In this document: in pieces, positions 1 through 7,813 of the stretch
Numbering within the stretch: the stretch's first letter is position 1
How the letters are laid out: every line of letters starts with the position of its first letter
NCBI RefSeq assembly: GCF_001499995.1
Contig: NZ_LQIU01000009.1
Coordinates: 44,611 to 108,610, forward strand
Reading direction: 5' to 3'
Length of the DNA: 64,000 nucleotides
Source: Mycobacterium sp. IS-1496
GTDB lineage: Bacteria > Actinomycetota > Actinomycetes > Mycobacteriales > Mycobacteriaceae
Notes under the pieces: model-generated
The model's database searches: none
Told to the model about the DNA's origin: nothing
The model's input: the letters and a program-made list of their open reading frames with translations, nothing else
Made by a program: the position numbers and the translations under genes

Positions 1-250
1 GCGCGCCGACCATGCCGGCCTCGGCGGCGGCGCGCACGTAGCCGACCCACGGGGCGGCGGTGCCCTGGGACTGCGCCCAGGTGCAGAGCAGGAAGATCAC
101 CGTGGCCCCGAGCAGGAAGCCCAGTGCGACGGTCTTCATGCGCCGCAGGCCGCGACGGCGTTCGGCGTCGGCGGCCGAGTCCGCGCCCGCGATCGCCTCG
201 GCGAAGCTGGGCCGTCCGGACTGCTGAGTAGATACCACGGGTTCCATCAT
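1..250 (-). CDS. DUF445 family membrane protein, N-terminal part (Rv0473-like)
   Basis: Only the first 83 residues are present; the rest lies beyond the left edge. Two adjacent ATG codons (250 and 247) can start it. A charged N-terminus of about 40 residues rich in Ala, Asp and Arg leads into one clear membrane segment (VALGFLLGATVIFLLCTW). The position, divergent from a madR-type TetR gene, matches Rv0473 next to Rv0472c in M. tuberculosis, which encodes a DUF445 membrane protein. The function of DUF445 is not established. The family assignment rests mainly on the N-terminal pattern and synteny. Confidence 0.7.
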   Translation of the reverse strand, partial: MMEPVVSTQQSGRPSFAEAIAGADSAADAERRRGLRRMKTVALGFLLGATVIFLLCTWAQSQGTAAPWVGYVRAAAEAGMVGA

Positions 251-301
251 CCGCTATCCGCAGAGCGCAGCGGTCCGACGCGGCTGTAGACGCCTGTTCG
301 C

Positions 302-342
302 CGTAGTATCGAGACGGACTAGTGAACGGGACTACGGGGATA
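302..342 (+). promoter_or_regulatory. Candidate madR promoter and small inverted repeat
   Basis: TAGTAT at 304-309 fits a mycobacterial -10 hexamer (TANNNT) for the gene starting at 343. CGTAGT (302-307) is mirrored by ACTACG (331-336), so the transcription start would lie inside an inverted repeat, a layout that could allow autoregulation. A GGGGA ribosome-binding sequence at 336-340 favours the GTG at 343 over the earlier GTG at 322. Confidence 0.35.
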
Positions 343-1050
343 GTGACACAACAGACCCCGCCTTTGGCGGTCAAGACCGATGGTCGGAAGCGGCGCTGGC
401 ACCAGCACAAGGTCGAGCGCCGCAACGAGTTGGTCGATGGCACCCTCGAGGCGATCCGCCGTCTGGGCAGCAACGTCAGCATGGACGAGATCGCCGCGGA
501 GATCGGTGTCTCGAAAACCGTCCTGTACCGCTACTTCGTCGACAAGAACGACCTCACAACCGCGGTGATGATGCGGTTCGCCCAGACCACGCTGATCCCG
601 AACATGGCCGCCGCGCTGATGTCGAACCTCGACGGCTACGAGCTGACCCGCGAGATCATCAAGGTCTACGTGGACACGGTCGCCAACGAGCCGGAGCCGT
701 ACCGCTTCGTGATGGCCAACAACTCGGCCAGCAAGAGCAAGGCCGTCGCGGCTTCCGAGGAGATCATCGCCCGCATGCTCGCGGTGATGCTGCGCCGCCG
801 GATGGCCGGGGCCGGCATGGACACCGGTGGCGTCGAACCGTGGGCCTATCACATCGTCGGCGGCGTGCAGCTGGCCACGCACTCGTGGATGTCGAATCCG
901 CGGATGAGTGCCGACGAGCTCATCGACTACCTGACAATGCTGTCGTGGAGCGCGTTGTGCGGCATCGTCGAAGTAGGCGGATCGCTCGAGAAGTTCCGGT
1001 CCGTACCGCACCCCTCCCCGATCCTGCCTCCCCAGTCGATGGAGCAATGA
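343..1050 (+). CDS. madR: TetR-family regulator MadR (mycolic acid desaturase regulator)
   Basis: A TetR repressor of 235 residues with its N-terminal helix-turn-helix at about residues 45-66 (MDEIAAEIGVSKTVLYRYF), followed by an all-helical ligand domain. Orthologous position to Rv0472c (divergent from the DUF445 gene). In M. tuberculosis that protein, MadR, controls the mycolate desaturase genes desA1/desA2 and responds to acyl-CoAs; the same role here is inferred from family and synteny. GTG 343 is preferred because of the GGGGA sequence just upstream; GTG 322 is an in-frame alternative. Its stop overlaps the ATG of the polyphosphate kinase gene (ATGA), so the two are probably cotranscribed and translationally coupled. 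Confidence 0.85.
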   Translation: MTQQTPPLAVKTDGRKRRWHQHKVERRNELVDGTLEAIRRLGSNVSMDEIAAEIGVSKTVLYRYFVDKNDLTTAVMMRFAQTTLIPNMAAALMSNLDGYELTREIIKVYVDTVANEPEPYRFVMANNSASKSKAVAASEEIIARMLAVMLRRRMAGAGMDTGGVEPWAYHIVGGVQLATHSWMSNPRMSADELIDYLTMLSWSALCGIVEVGGSLEKFRSVPHPSPILPPQSMEQ

Positions 1051-1913
1051 GACCAGAATCCGATCTGCCTGCCCTGTGGTCCCACGAGCCGCACGTCCAC
1101 CTCCGGTTCCGGCCGGGCGACAAGGTGGCCGACATCGACACCTCCGCGACGCCGGGTTTCACCGGCTCCAAGACCGACGCCCCGGCGCTGCACGCCGAGC
1201 GCAGTTCGCGGCTCGGTGAGCTGCAGGAGAAGCTGTACGCCAACAGCCGCGCCGGCGACACCCGCTCGGTGCTGCTGATCCTGCAGGGGATGGACACCGC
1301 GGGAAAGGGCGGCATCGTCAAACACGTTGTCGGAGCAGCCAATCCGCAGGGCATCAAATACACGAGCTTCGGTAGACCCACCGAGGAGGAGTTGGCCCAC
1401 CACTACTTGTGGCGCATCCGCAAGGCGCTCCCGACGCCCGGGCACATCGGCGTGTTCGACCGGTCGCACTACGAGGACGTGCTGATAGTGCGCGTGCACA
1501 ACCTGGTCCCGCCCGACGTGTGGGGCGCCCGCTACGACGAGATCAACGCCTTCGAACGCGAACTCGTCGACAGCGGTACCTCGATCGTGAAGGTCGCGAT
1601 GTTCGTGTCGCTGCAGGAGCAGAAGCGCCGGCTGGCCGAACGGCTCGAACGCCCCGACAAGTACTGGAAGTACAACCCCGCCGACATCGACGAACGGCTG
1701 CTGTGGCCGAAGTACGAGCAGGCCTACCAGGCGGTGCTCGACCGCACGTCGACCGACCATGCGCCGTGGTACGTGGTGCCGTGCGACCGGAAGTGGTACA
1801 GCCGGCTGGTGATCACCGAACTGCTCATCGAGGCGCTCAAGGGCCTCAACATGTCCTGGCCGCCACCGGATTTCGACGTCAAGGCGGAGAAGCGGCGCCT
1901 GGCGGACGCCTGA
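1047..1913 (+). CDS. ppk2: PPK2-family polyphosphate kinase / polyP:nucleotide phosphotransferase
   Basis: A 288-residue PPK2-family protein, which moves phosphate between inorganic polyphosphate and nucleotides in the cytosol. Visible signatures are the Walker A loop GMDTAGKGG (81-89), the Walker B region VFDRSHYEDVL starting near residue 136, and the lid helix ERPDKYWKYNP near residue 200. The length is typical of a one-domain PPK2. The start is the ATG overlapping the madR stop; longer in-frame readings begin inside madR and lack homology. Which nucleotide (ADP, GDP or AMP) is used cannot be told from sequence. The gene is not at this place in M. tuberculosis. Confidence 0.88.
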   Translation: MRPESDLPALWSHEPHVHLRFRPGDKVADIDTSATPGFTGSKTDAPALHAERSSRLGELQEKLYANSRAGDTRSVLLILQGMDTAGKGGIVKHVVGAANPQGIKYTSFGRPTEEELAHHYLWRIRKALPTPGHIGVFDRSHYEDVLIVRVHNLVPPDVWGARYDEINAFERELVDSGTSIVKVAMFVSLQEQKRRLAERLERPDKYWKYNPADIDERLLWPKYEQAYQAVLDRTSTDHAPWYVVPCDRKWYSRLVITELLIEALKGLNMSWPPPDFDVKAEKRRLADA

Positions 1914-1928
1914 TTCTCGCCATTCTGT

Positions 1929-1986
1929 CGACTGCGCGGTTGGCGCCACGCCTTCTTGGGATTCGCGTACAACAACCGTGCGGTCG
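1929..1986 (+). terminator. Hairpin 1 of the CGCACGGTTG family, likely ppk2 terminator
   Basis: CGACTGCGCGGTTG (1929-1942) pairs with CAACCGTGCGGTCG (1973-1986), 12 of 14 canonical pairs plus two G-U pairs, with a 30-nt loop. It begins 16 bases after the ppk2 stop. No U-run follows, as is usual for mycobacterial terminators. It is related in sequence to the hairpins at 2892-2949 and 3842-3890. Confidence 0.5.
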
Positions 1987-1992
1987 CCGCAG
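1951..1992 (+). repeat. 42-bp direct repeat, left copy, before the DUF559 gene
   Basis: This copy and the one at 2914-2955 agree at 36 of 42 positions, including an unbroken GCGTACAACAACCGTGCG core. Together they bracket the DUF559 gene. TTGTCCACA, a match to a mycobacterial DnaA-box-like nonamer, follows at 1993-2001. Confidence 0.6.
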
Positions 1993-2054
1993 TTGTCCAC
2001 AGGTCGAGCGATTGCCGTCGAGGCGGCCGCCTACACGGGCTCACGATGTAAGGC

Positions 2055-2909
2055 GTGGGAGCCACGTTGATCGTCGCCACCGAAGTGCTCAACTCGGGCG
2101 AACTGACGCGTCGGGATCTACGGCGCCGGTACACGATGGTCTATCGCAACGTGTACGTCCGCAACGGCACACAGTTGACCGCCGCGGACCGGGCGCGCGC
2201 GGCCTGGCTCTGGTCGGGAAGGCGGGCCACGCTCACCGGCCACTGCGCGGCAGCACTTCTCGGCAGCCGCTGGATTCCGGCGGACGCCCCAGTGGAGATC
2301 GCGCATTCCCGTCGGCCGGCAGCCAGCGGAATGATCGCCCGCTGCAACACATTTGATGGCGACGAGGTATGTTCCGTCGACGCCATCCGCTGCACAACCG
2401 CGGCCAGGACCGCTTACGACCTGGGACGGCGACTCCCCGAACAGATGGGCGTGATTCGCATCGACGCGCTGCTGAACGCGACCGGCGTGGGGCCCGCGTC
2501 CGTCGGCGCGGTCGCCGCCCGGTATCCCGGCGCCAGAGGCATCCGCCGGCTGCGCAAGACGATGACGCTTGTCGACGCAGGCGCGGAGTCCCCGCAGGAG
2601 ACGCGGCTGCGCCTGCTGATCGTCCGGTCAGGATTGCCGCGGCCGCTCACGCAGATTCCGGTGCGCGACGATCTCGGACGCGTTGCTCGGCGTATCGACA
2701 TGGGGTGGCCGGACATCCGGGTCGGTGTGGAGTACGACGGTGAACACCACTTCACCAATCCGGACGAGTACGCGAAGGACATCGAGCGACTCGAATTCCT
2801 CGCATCGCGGGGCTGGCTCATCGTTCGGGTGAGTGCCACCCAACTGCGTTACCGCAGGGCCGAGATCCTCGAACGAGTGACGGCGGCTCGTCGAGCGCAC
2901 GGTTGTTAA
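2055..2909 (+). CDS. DUF559 endonuclease-like protein with AbiEi-like N-terminus
   Basis: A 284-residue protein. The N-terminal 60-70 residues (LTRRDLRRRYTMVYRNVYVR) look like the winged-helix part of AbiEi-type proteins. The C-terminus has the DUF559/Vsr-like nuclease pattern RRIDMGWPD..VGVEYDGEHHF..D..R, a PD-(D/E)XK arrangement. Such genes are present in many copies in mycobacteria; no substrate is known and DNA cleavage is inference. GTG 2055 is chosen as the most upstream plausible start. The gene is bracketed by 42-bp direct repeats, and its last codons form the left arm of the hairpin at 2892-2949. M. tuberculosis has different genes between its madR and fadB2, so this is a variable slot. 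Confidence 0.75.
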   Translation: MGATLIVATEVLNSGELTRRDLRRRYTMVYRNVYVRNGTQLTAADRARAAWLWSGRRATLTGHCAAALLGSRWIPADAPVEIAHSRRPAASGMIARCNTFDGDEVCSVDAIRCTTAARTAYDLGRRLPEQMGVIRIDALLNATGVGPASVGAVAARYPGARGIRRLRKTMTLVDAGAESPQETRLRLLIVRSGLPRPLTQIPVRDDLGRVARRIDMGWPDIRVGVEYDGEHHFTNPDEYAKDIERLEFLASRGWLIVRVSATQLRYRRAEILERVTAARRAHGC

Positions 2910-2949
2910 CGGGCCTTCTCGGCGTTTGCGTACAACAACCGTGCGCTCG
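2892..2949. terminator. Hairpin 2, convergent terminator overlapping a stop codon
   Basis: CGAGCGCACGGTTGTT (2892-2907) and AACAACCGTGCGCTCG (2934-2949) form a perfect 16-bp inverted repeat with a 26-nt loop, placed between the converging DUF559 and fadB2 genes. The left arm includes the last sense codons of the DUF559 gene and the first base of its stop codon (TAA at 2907-2909). It can act in both directions. Confidence 0.7.
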
Positions 2950-2955
2950 GCGCAG
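2914..2955 (+). repeat. 42-bp direct repeat, right copy, after the DUF559 gene
   Basis: Right partner of the repeat at 1951-1992 (36 of 42 identical). It supplies the loop and right arm of hairpin 2. TTCTCGGCGTTT at 2916-2927 also occurs at 62816-62827, upstream of the DUF222/HNH gene. Confidence 0.6.
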
Positions 2956-2960
2956 GCAGA

Positions 2961-3821
2961 TCAGTACGAGTAGAAACCCTGGCCCGACTTCTTGCCCAGC
3001 TGTCCGGCCTCGACCATGCGCAGCAGCAGCGGCGGCGGGCCGTAATGCGGCTCCTTGAACTCCTCGAACATCTTGTCCGCGATGAGCTTGAGGGTGTCGA
3101 GCCCGACCAGGTCCGAGAGTCGCAGCGGGCCCATGGGATGCGACAGCCCGGCGACCACGGCCTTGTCGACGTCCTCGACGGTGGCGAAGCCCGCTTCGAC
3201 CATCCGGATGGCCGAGAGCAGGTACGGCACCAGCAGCGCGTTGACCACGAAGCCCGACCGGTCGCTGCAACGCACCACCTGCTTGCCGAGCACGTCGCTG
3301 GCGAACCGCTCGACCCGCTCGATCGCCGACTCCGACGTCACCAGCGTGCTGACGAGTTCGACCAGCGGCAGCACCGGCACCGGGTTGAAGAAGTGCAGAC
3401 CCAGCACCCGGCCCGGATTCTGCGTTGCCGCACCCAGTTTCATGATGGGAATGCTCGACGTGTTCGACGCCAGCACGGCGTCGGGGTCGGTGATGACCCG
3501 GTCGAGTTCGGCGAAGACCTCGGCCTTGATCGCCTCGTCCTCGATGATCGCCTCGATGACCAGCTGGCGATCGGCCAAGTCGGCGAGGTCGGTGGTGAAC
3601 CGCAGTTTCGCCAGCGCCGCCGACTTCTCCCGGTCCGTCACCTTGCCCGCGCTCACGCCGCGCTCCAGCGACTTGGTGATGCGGTTGCGGCCGGCGGTGA
3701 CCAGCGCCTCGGTGGTCTCGAAGACCAGCACGTCGACACCGGCGCGGGCGGACACCTCCGCGATGCCCGCGCCCATCTGGCCGGCGCCGATGACGCCTAC
3801 TCGGTCAATGGAATTGCTCAC
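2961..3821 (-). CDS. fadB2: 3-hydroxybutyryl-CoA dehydrogenase FadB2
   Basis: A 286-residue NAD(P)-dependent 3-hydroxyacyl-CoA dehydrogenase that interconverts 3-hydroxybutyryl-CoA and acetoacetyl-CoA. The N-terminal Rossmann motif is GAGQMG (12-17). The catalytic region SNTSS (119-123) and HFFNP (His143) with Glu155 follow, then the helical C-terminal dimer domain. It ends in GKKSGQGFYSY, typical of the family. The GTG start is preceded by AGGAAG at good spacing. It lies 83 bases downstream of aceA on the same strand, with a hairpin between, as fadB2 follows icl1 in M. tuberculosis. It links short-chain acyl-CoA metabolism with the glyoxylate shunt. Confidence 0.93.
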   Translation of the reverse strand: MSNSIDRVGVIGAGQMGAGIAEVSARAGVDVLVFETTEALVTAGRNRITKSLERGVSAGKVTDREKSAALAKLRFTTDLADLADRQLVIEAIIEDEAIKAEVFAELDRVITDPDAVLASNTSSIPIMKLGAATQNPGRVLGLHFFNPVPVLPLVELVSTLVTSESAIERVERFASDVLGKQVVRCSDRSGFVVNALLVPYLLSAIRMVEAGFATVEDVDKAVVAGLSHPMGPLRLSDLVGLDTLKLIADKMFEEFKEPHYGPPPLLLRMVEAGQLGKKSGQGFYSY

Positions 3822-3841
3822 TGCTACTTCCTAACAGACGA

Positions 3842-3890
3842 CGAGCGCACGGTTGCCGACACGTCGGAACGTGCGACAACCGTGCGCTCG
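3842..3890 (-). terminator. Hairpin 3 of the CGCACGGTTG family, aceA terminator
   Basis: CGAGCGCACGGTTG (3842-3855) and CAACCGTGCGCTCG (3877-3890) are a perfect 14-bp inverted repeat with a 21-nt loop that itself contains CCGAC/GTCGG. It lies just after the aceA stop on the minus strand and before fadB2, so it may attenuate read-through from aceA. The arms are nearly identical to those of hairpin 2. Confidence 0.65.
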
Positions 3891-3904
3891 GCGGTGGATG
3901 ACTC

Positions 3905-5191
3905 TTAGTGGAACTGACCCTCTTCGGTGGAACCGGTCAGCGCGGTGGTCGAGCTGGTCGGGTCCACGGTGGTGGCGATCCGGTCGAAGTAGCCGGCGCC
4001 GACCTCGCGCTGGTGGCGGGTCGCGGTGTAGCCGCGCTCCTCGGCGGCGAACTCGCGCTCCTGCAGCTCGACGTAGGCCGACATCTGGTTGCGGGCGTAG
4101 CCGTAGGCCAGATCGAACATCGAGTAGTTCAGGGCGTGGAAGCCGGCCAGCGTGATGAACTGGAACTTGAAGCCCATCGCGCCGAGCTCCTTCTGGAACT
4201 TCGCGATCGTGGCGTCGTCGAGGTGCTTCTTCCAGTTGAACGACGGCGAGCAGTTGTAGGCCAGCATCTGGTCCGGGAACTCGGCCTGCACGCCTTCGGC
4301 GAACTTGCGGGCCAGCTCCAGGTCCGGCGTGCCGGTCTCCATCCAGATCAGGTCGGAGTACGGCGCGTAGGCCTTGGCGCGGGCGATGCACGGCTCGATG
4401 CCGTTCTTGACCCGGTAGAAGCCTTCCTTGGTCCGCTCACCGGTGATGAACGGCTGGTCGCGCTCGTCGACGTCGGAGGTGATCAGGGTGGCGGCCTCGG
4501 CGTCGGTGCGGGCGATGACGACGGTCGGCACGTCGGCGACGTCGGCGGCCAGGCGGGCCGAGGTCAGGGTGCGGATGTGCTGCTGGGTCGGGATCAGCAC
4601 CTTGCCACCGAGGTGGCCGCACTTCTTCTCCGAGGCCAGCTGGTCCTCCCAGTGCGAACCCGCGACACCCGCGGCGATCATCGCCTTCTGCAGCTCGTAG
4701 ACGTTGAGCGCGCCACCGAAGCCGGCTTCGCCGTCGGCGACGATCGGCGCCAGCCAGTTCTCGACCGAGGTGTCGCCCTCGACCTTGGCGATCTCGTCGG
4801 CACGCAGCAGCGCGTTGTTGATGCGGCGGACGACCTGCGGGACCGAGTTGGCCGGGTAGAGGCTCTGGTCGGGGTAGGTGTGGCCGGACAGGTTCGCGTC
4901 ACCGGCGACCTGCCACCCGGACAGGTAGATGGCCTTCAGGCCGGCGCGGACCTGCTGGACCGCCATGTTGCCGGTCAGCGCACCGAGCGCGTTCACGAAC
5001 TCCATGTCGTGCAGCTGGTTCCACAGCACCTCGGCGCCGCGGCGGGCCAGCGTGGCCTCCTCGACGACGCTGCCCTGCAGCGCGACGACGTCCGCGGCGG
5101 AGTACTCGCGGGTGATGCCCTTCCAGCGGGGGTTGGTGTCCCAGTCCTTCTGGATCTCTTCGGGGGACTTCGGCGTGCCAACGGTCGACAT
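3905..5191 (-). CDS. aceA: Isocitrate lyase
   Basis: A 428-residue isocitrate lyase, the same length as M. tuberculosis Icl1. It splits isocitrate to glyoxylate and succinate, the first glyoxylate-shunt step needed for growth on fatty acids and acetate; family members also have 2-methylisocitrate lyase activity. The catalytic loop KKCGH is at 189-193 with Cys191. The ATG at 5191 is chosen because AAGGAG lies 8-13 bases upstream and the protein then begins [17 protein letters not shown] as in Icl1; an in-frame extension to 5254 lacks homology. Likely controlled by RamB through sites at 5326-5371. Confidence 0.97.
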   Translation of the reverse strand: MSTVGTPKSPEEIQKDWDTNPRWKGITREYSAADVVALQGSVVEEATLARRGAEVLWNQLHDMEFVNALGALTGNMAVQQVRAGLKAIYLSGWQVAGDANLSGHTYPDQSLYPANSVPQVVRRINNALLRADEIAKVEGDTSVENWLAPIVADGEAGFGGALNVYELQKAMIAAGVAGSHWEDQLASEKKCGHLGGKVLIPTQQHIRTLTSARLAADVADVPTVVIARTDAEAATLITSDVDERDQPFITGERTKEGFYRVKNGIEPCIARAKAYAPYSDLIWMETGTPDLELARKFAEGVQAEFPDQMLAYNCSPSFNWKKHLDDATIAKFQKELGAMGFKFQFITLAGFHALNYSMFDLAYGYARNQMSAYVELQEREFAAEERGYTATRHQREVGAGYFDRIATTVDPTSSTTALTGSTEEGQFH

Positions 5192-5325
5192 CGGGCTGCT
5201 CCTTCGGTTACTTGCATCGCTGCCGGCGCCGCCGGAGTTCCGGCTTGTTAACACCAGCAGGGTTTCACTGCCTTGCTAAAGCGAGGATGCCTTACCGCAT
5301 AACCGCAGGTCCACCCGTTTCAATC

Positions 5326-5371
5326 GCCAACTTTTGCCAAGGGCGTCAGAAAAGTTGCGAAGGTTGCGAAG
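5326..5371. promoter_or_regulatory. Candidate RamB operators in the aceA leader
   Basis: The 266-bp space between aceA and the thioesterase gene is AT-richer than its surroundings. CCAACTTTTGCCAAG (5328-5342) resembles one RamB-type site, and AAAAGTTGCGAAGGTTGCGAA (5350-5370) holds two direct copies of GTTGCGAA. RamB of Corynebacterium and M. tuberculosis binds AAAGTTTGCAAA-like sequences and regulates icl. The TGCGAAGG core recurs before ramB at 6358-6365. Assignment is by motif resemblance and gene context. Confidence 0.5.
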
Positions 5372-5457
5372 CCGCAATCAGCTTGACCGGTTCAGTAGCT
5401 ACTCGTCGGTAACCTGTTTCCGCTGGTCAGTACGCCCGTACTGTTAAACCGGGAACG

Positions 5458-6279
5458 TCAGAGCGGGAAGATGCACGCGACGGCTTTCGTCTCGTCGCCG
5501 ACGGCATATGTGAGCGTTGTAACAGTCCGATCCGTCAGATCCGCGCCGAACTTGTCGGTCGAACCGGGCGGATGGACGTGACTGATGATCTCCAGCTTGT
5601 CGCCGAGCGCCACCGGAAGGTCGTGTTCGATCGTCACCCGCAGCGGTGCCTGCAGCAACTCGGGACGGCTGTAGAGGTAGTCCTCGACCACCGACCAGTA
5701 CACCGCGTTGTTCATGTGGTCGAAGATGTCGATGTCGCTGACCCGGACCGGGTACTCGCGGATCTCCTGGGCGTCGTCGCGGCCGCCCGCACTCAGGTAG
5801 GCCTTCCACCGCAACCGGTTGATGTCGGTGGTGCGCTGCAATCCGGCGATGAAGTCGTCGGCGATGCGCGCCGGCCCCTGCGTCTCCCGGTTGATGTTGA
5901 TCCAGAACGCCTCGGATTCCATCAGCCCGCCCTTGCGGCCGTCGATGCGCACCCGCATCTCGCACCAGCGGTTCGACGTGCCCGAACACCAGCGCCGCAG
6001 CCTCAGCATGTCCTGGAACTCGATGGGGCGGATCAGGTCGATCATCGTGCGGCGCACGATCCAGAGCGGGTGCGTCTTCTCGTAGCCGAGTTCGCGTAGG
6101 TGGTCGGTCCCGATGTCCTGGATGTGGCGGGTCGCGGCGTCGAACTTCAGGCGCCCGGTGCGGTCGACGTCGGCGACGCGCAGCGGCCAGCCGGTGTCGA
6201 ACACGTCGGGGTGCGGATCCGGTACCGGCATCATGGTCTTGTTCAGGCCCGTGTTGCCTGTGGGCTTCGTGCCGGTCAC
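5458..6279 (-). CDS. Acyl-ACP thioesterase-like protein (Rv0466-like)
   Basis: A 273-residue member of the FatA/acyl-ACP thioesterase family with two hot-dog halves. The first (about 20-150) contains HPLWIVRRTMIDLIRPIEF, and the second (about 170-270) contains VRVSDIDIFDHMNNAVYW. Hydrolysis of acyl-ACP or acyl-CoA is the family activity; the physiological substrate is not known. The GTG at 6279 is supported by AGGAGG seven bases upstream. It is divergent from ramB and upstream of aceA on the same strand, as in M. tuberculosis. Confidence 0.87.
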   Translation of the reverse strand: MTGTKPTGNTGLNKTMMPVPDPHPDVFDTGWPLRVADVDRTGRLKFDAATRHIQDIGTDHLRELGYEKTHPLWIVRRTMIDLIRPIEFQDMLRLRRWCSGTSNRWCEMRVRIDGRKGGLMESEAFWININRETQGPARIADDFIAGLQRTTDINRLRWKAYLSAGGRDDAQEIREYPVRVSDIDIFDHMNNAVYWSVVEDYLYSRPELLQAPLRVTIEHDLPVALGDKLEIISHVHPPGSTDKFGADLTDRTVTTLTYAVGDETKAVACIFPL

Positions 6280-6356
6280 TCGTGTTCCTCCTGACTACCT
6301 GCCCGCCGATACATGGCAGGCGACCCGATACTGCCACAGCCCCCGGCTTGGCAAGA

Positions 6357-6390
6357 CTGCGAAGGCAGATGTTCGCAGCGTTGTTACGCT
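6357..6390. promoter_or_regulatory. ramB promoter with candidate autoregulatory RamB site
   Basis: CTGCGAA (6357-6363) and TTCGCAG (6372-6378) form a perfect 7-bp inverted repeat with an 8-bp spacer. TACGCT at 6385-6390 fits a -10 hexamer, and seven bases later comes the GTG of ramB, the geometry of a leaderless transcript. The inverted repeat would cover about -41 to -20. RamB is known to regulate its own gene in M. tuberculosis. Confidence 0.5.
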
Positions 6391-6397
6391 GGTTGAC

Positions 6398-7813
6398 GTG
6401 GCAAAAACGTTCGTGGGGTCGCGTGTTCGGCAGTTGCGCAACGAACGCGGCTACAGCCAGGCCGCACTGGCGCAGATGCTCGAGATCTCCCCGAGTTACC
6501 TCAACCAGATCGAGCACGACGTCCGTCCGCTGACGGTCGCGGTGCTGCTGCGCATCACCGAGGTGTTCGGCGTCGACGCCACCTTCTTCGCCTCGCAGGA
6601 CGACACCCGGCTCGTCGCCGAACTCCGCGAGGTGGCGATGGACAGGGAACTGGGCGTCGAGGTCGACGTGTCCGAGATCGCCGAGATGGTCTCGGCGCAC
6701 CCCGCGCTGGCCCGCGCGATGGTCAACCTGCACCGTCGCTACCGGCTGACCACCACACAGTTGGCCGCCGCGACCGAGGACCGGTTCACCGACGGCAGCG
6801 GAAGCGGGTCCATCACCATGCCGCACGAGGAGGTCCGCGACTACTTCTACCAACGCCAGAACTATCTGCATGAACTCGACAGCGCCGCCGAGGACCTCAC
6901 CGTCCGGATGCGCATGCACCGCGGCGACCTGGCCGGCGAACTGTCCAACCGGCTGTCGACGGTGCACGGTGTGCACCTCGTGCGGCGCATCGACCTCGGG
7001 GAGACCGTGCTGCACCGGTTCGAACCGGGCACCAAGACGCTCGAGATGAGCACGCACCTGTCGGTGGGTCAGCAGGTGTTCAAGATGGCCGCCGAACTGG
7101 CCTATCTCGAATTCGGCGACCTCATCGACAAGATGGTCGACGAGGGCATGTTCACCAGCGACGAGTCGCGCACCCTGGCCCGCCTCGGCCTTGCCAATTA
7201 CTTCGCCGCGGCCACGGTGCTGCCGTATCGGCAGTTCCACGACGTCGCGGAGAACTTCCGCTACGACGTCGAACGGCTCTCGGCGTTCTATCAGGTCAGC
7301 TACGAGACGATCGGGCACCGGCTCTCGACTCTGCAGCGGCCGTCGATGCGCGGGGTGCCGTTCTCCTTCGTTCGCGTGGACCGTGCGGGCAACATGTCGA
7401 AACGCCAGTCCGCGACGGGTTTCCACTTCTCGTCCAGCGGGGGCACCTGCCCGCTGTGGAATGTCTACGAGACCTTCGCCAACCCGGGCAAGATCCTGGT
7501 GCAGATCGCGCAGATGCCCGACGGCCGCAACTACATGTGGGTGGCGCGGACAGTGGAGCGCCGGGCGTCGCGCTATGGTCAGCCGGGTAAGACGTTCGCG
7601 ATCGGTCTCGGATGCGAACGGCGCCATGCACATCGGCTGGTCTACTCCGAGGGATTGGATCTATCTGGTGAGAATGCGACGCCCATCGGGGCCGGCTGCC
7701 GCGTCTGCGAGCGGGACAACTGCCCGCAGCGGGCGTTCCCAGCGCTGGGCCGCGCCCTCGACCTCGACGAGCACCGGTCCACGGTCTCGCCCTACCTGGT
7801 GAAGCAGACATGA
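6398..7813 (+). CDS. ramB: Glyoxylate-cycle regulator RamB
   Basis: A 471-residue XRE-type regulator of acetate and glyoxylate metabolism. Domains in order are an N-terminal HTH (about 6-60, RQLRNERGYSQAALAQMLEI), an ImmA/IrrE-like middle region (about 150-280), and the C-terminal short-chain acyl regulator domain, ending with a cysteine cluster C434-x2-C437-x4-C442. The GTG at 6398 gives the MAKTFVGSRVRQLRNERG start seen in M. tuberculosis Rv0465c. Longer readings upstream run through the divergent promoter. It represses or tunes aceA, whose leader holds matching motifs. Its stop overlaps the ATG of the next gene (ATGA). Confidence 0.95.
   Translation: MAKTFVGSRVRQLRNERGYSQAALAQMLEISPSYLNQIEHDVRPLTVAVLLRITEVFGVDATFFASQDDTRLVAELREVAMDRELGVEVDVSEIAEMVSAHPALARAMVNLHRRYRLTTTQLAAATEDRFTDGSGSGSITMPHEEVRDYFYQRQNYLHELDSAAEDLTVRMRMHRGDLAGELSNRLSTVHGVHLVRRIDLGETVLHRFEPGTKTLEMSTHLSVGQQVFKMAAELAYLEFGDLIDKMVDEGMFTSDESRTLARLGLANYFAAATVLPYRQFHDVAENFRYDVERLSAFYQVSYETIGHRLSTLQRPSMRGVPFSFVRVDRAGNMSKRQSATGFHFSSSGGTCPLWNVYETFANPGKILVQIAQMPDGRNYMWVARTVERRASRYGQPGKTFAIGLGCERRHAHRLVYSEGLDLSGENATPIGAGCRVCERDNCPQRAFPALGRALDLDEHRSTVSPYLVKQT

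Noticed and set aside
840..1046. Extension of the PPK2 gene into madR
   Set aside because: The added residues are an out-of-frame reading of madR; ATG 1047 overlaps the madR stop and gives the family start.
1993..2001. TTGTCCACA as part of a replication origin
   Set aside because: It is a single DnaA-box-like match with no cluster, no dnaA/dnaN neighbours and no AT-rich unwinding region.
5444..7633. Long minus-strand reading frame of about 729 codons across ramB and the thioesterase region
   Set aside because: It is the complement of ramB, has no start signal or recognisable domain, and is rich in His/Arg/Gly as expected of an antisense shadow in high-GC DNA.
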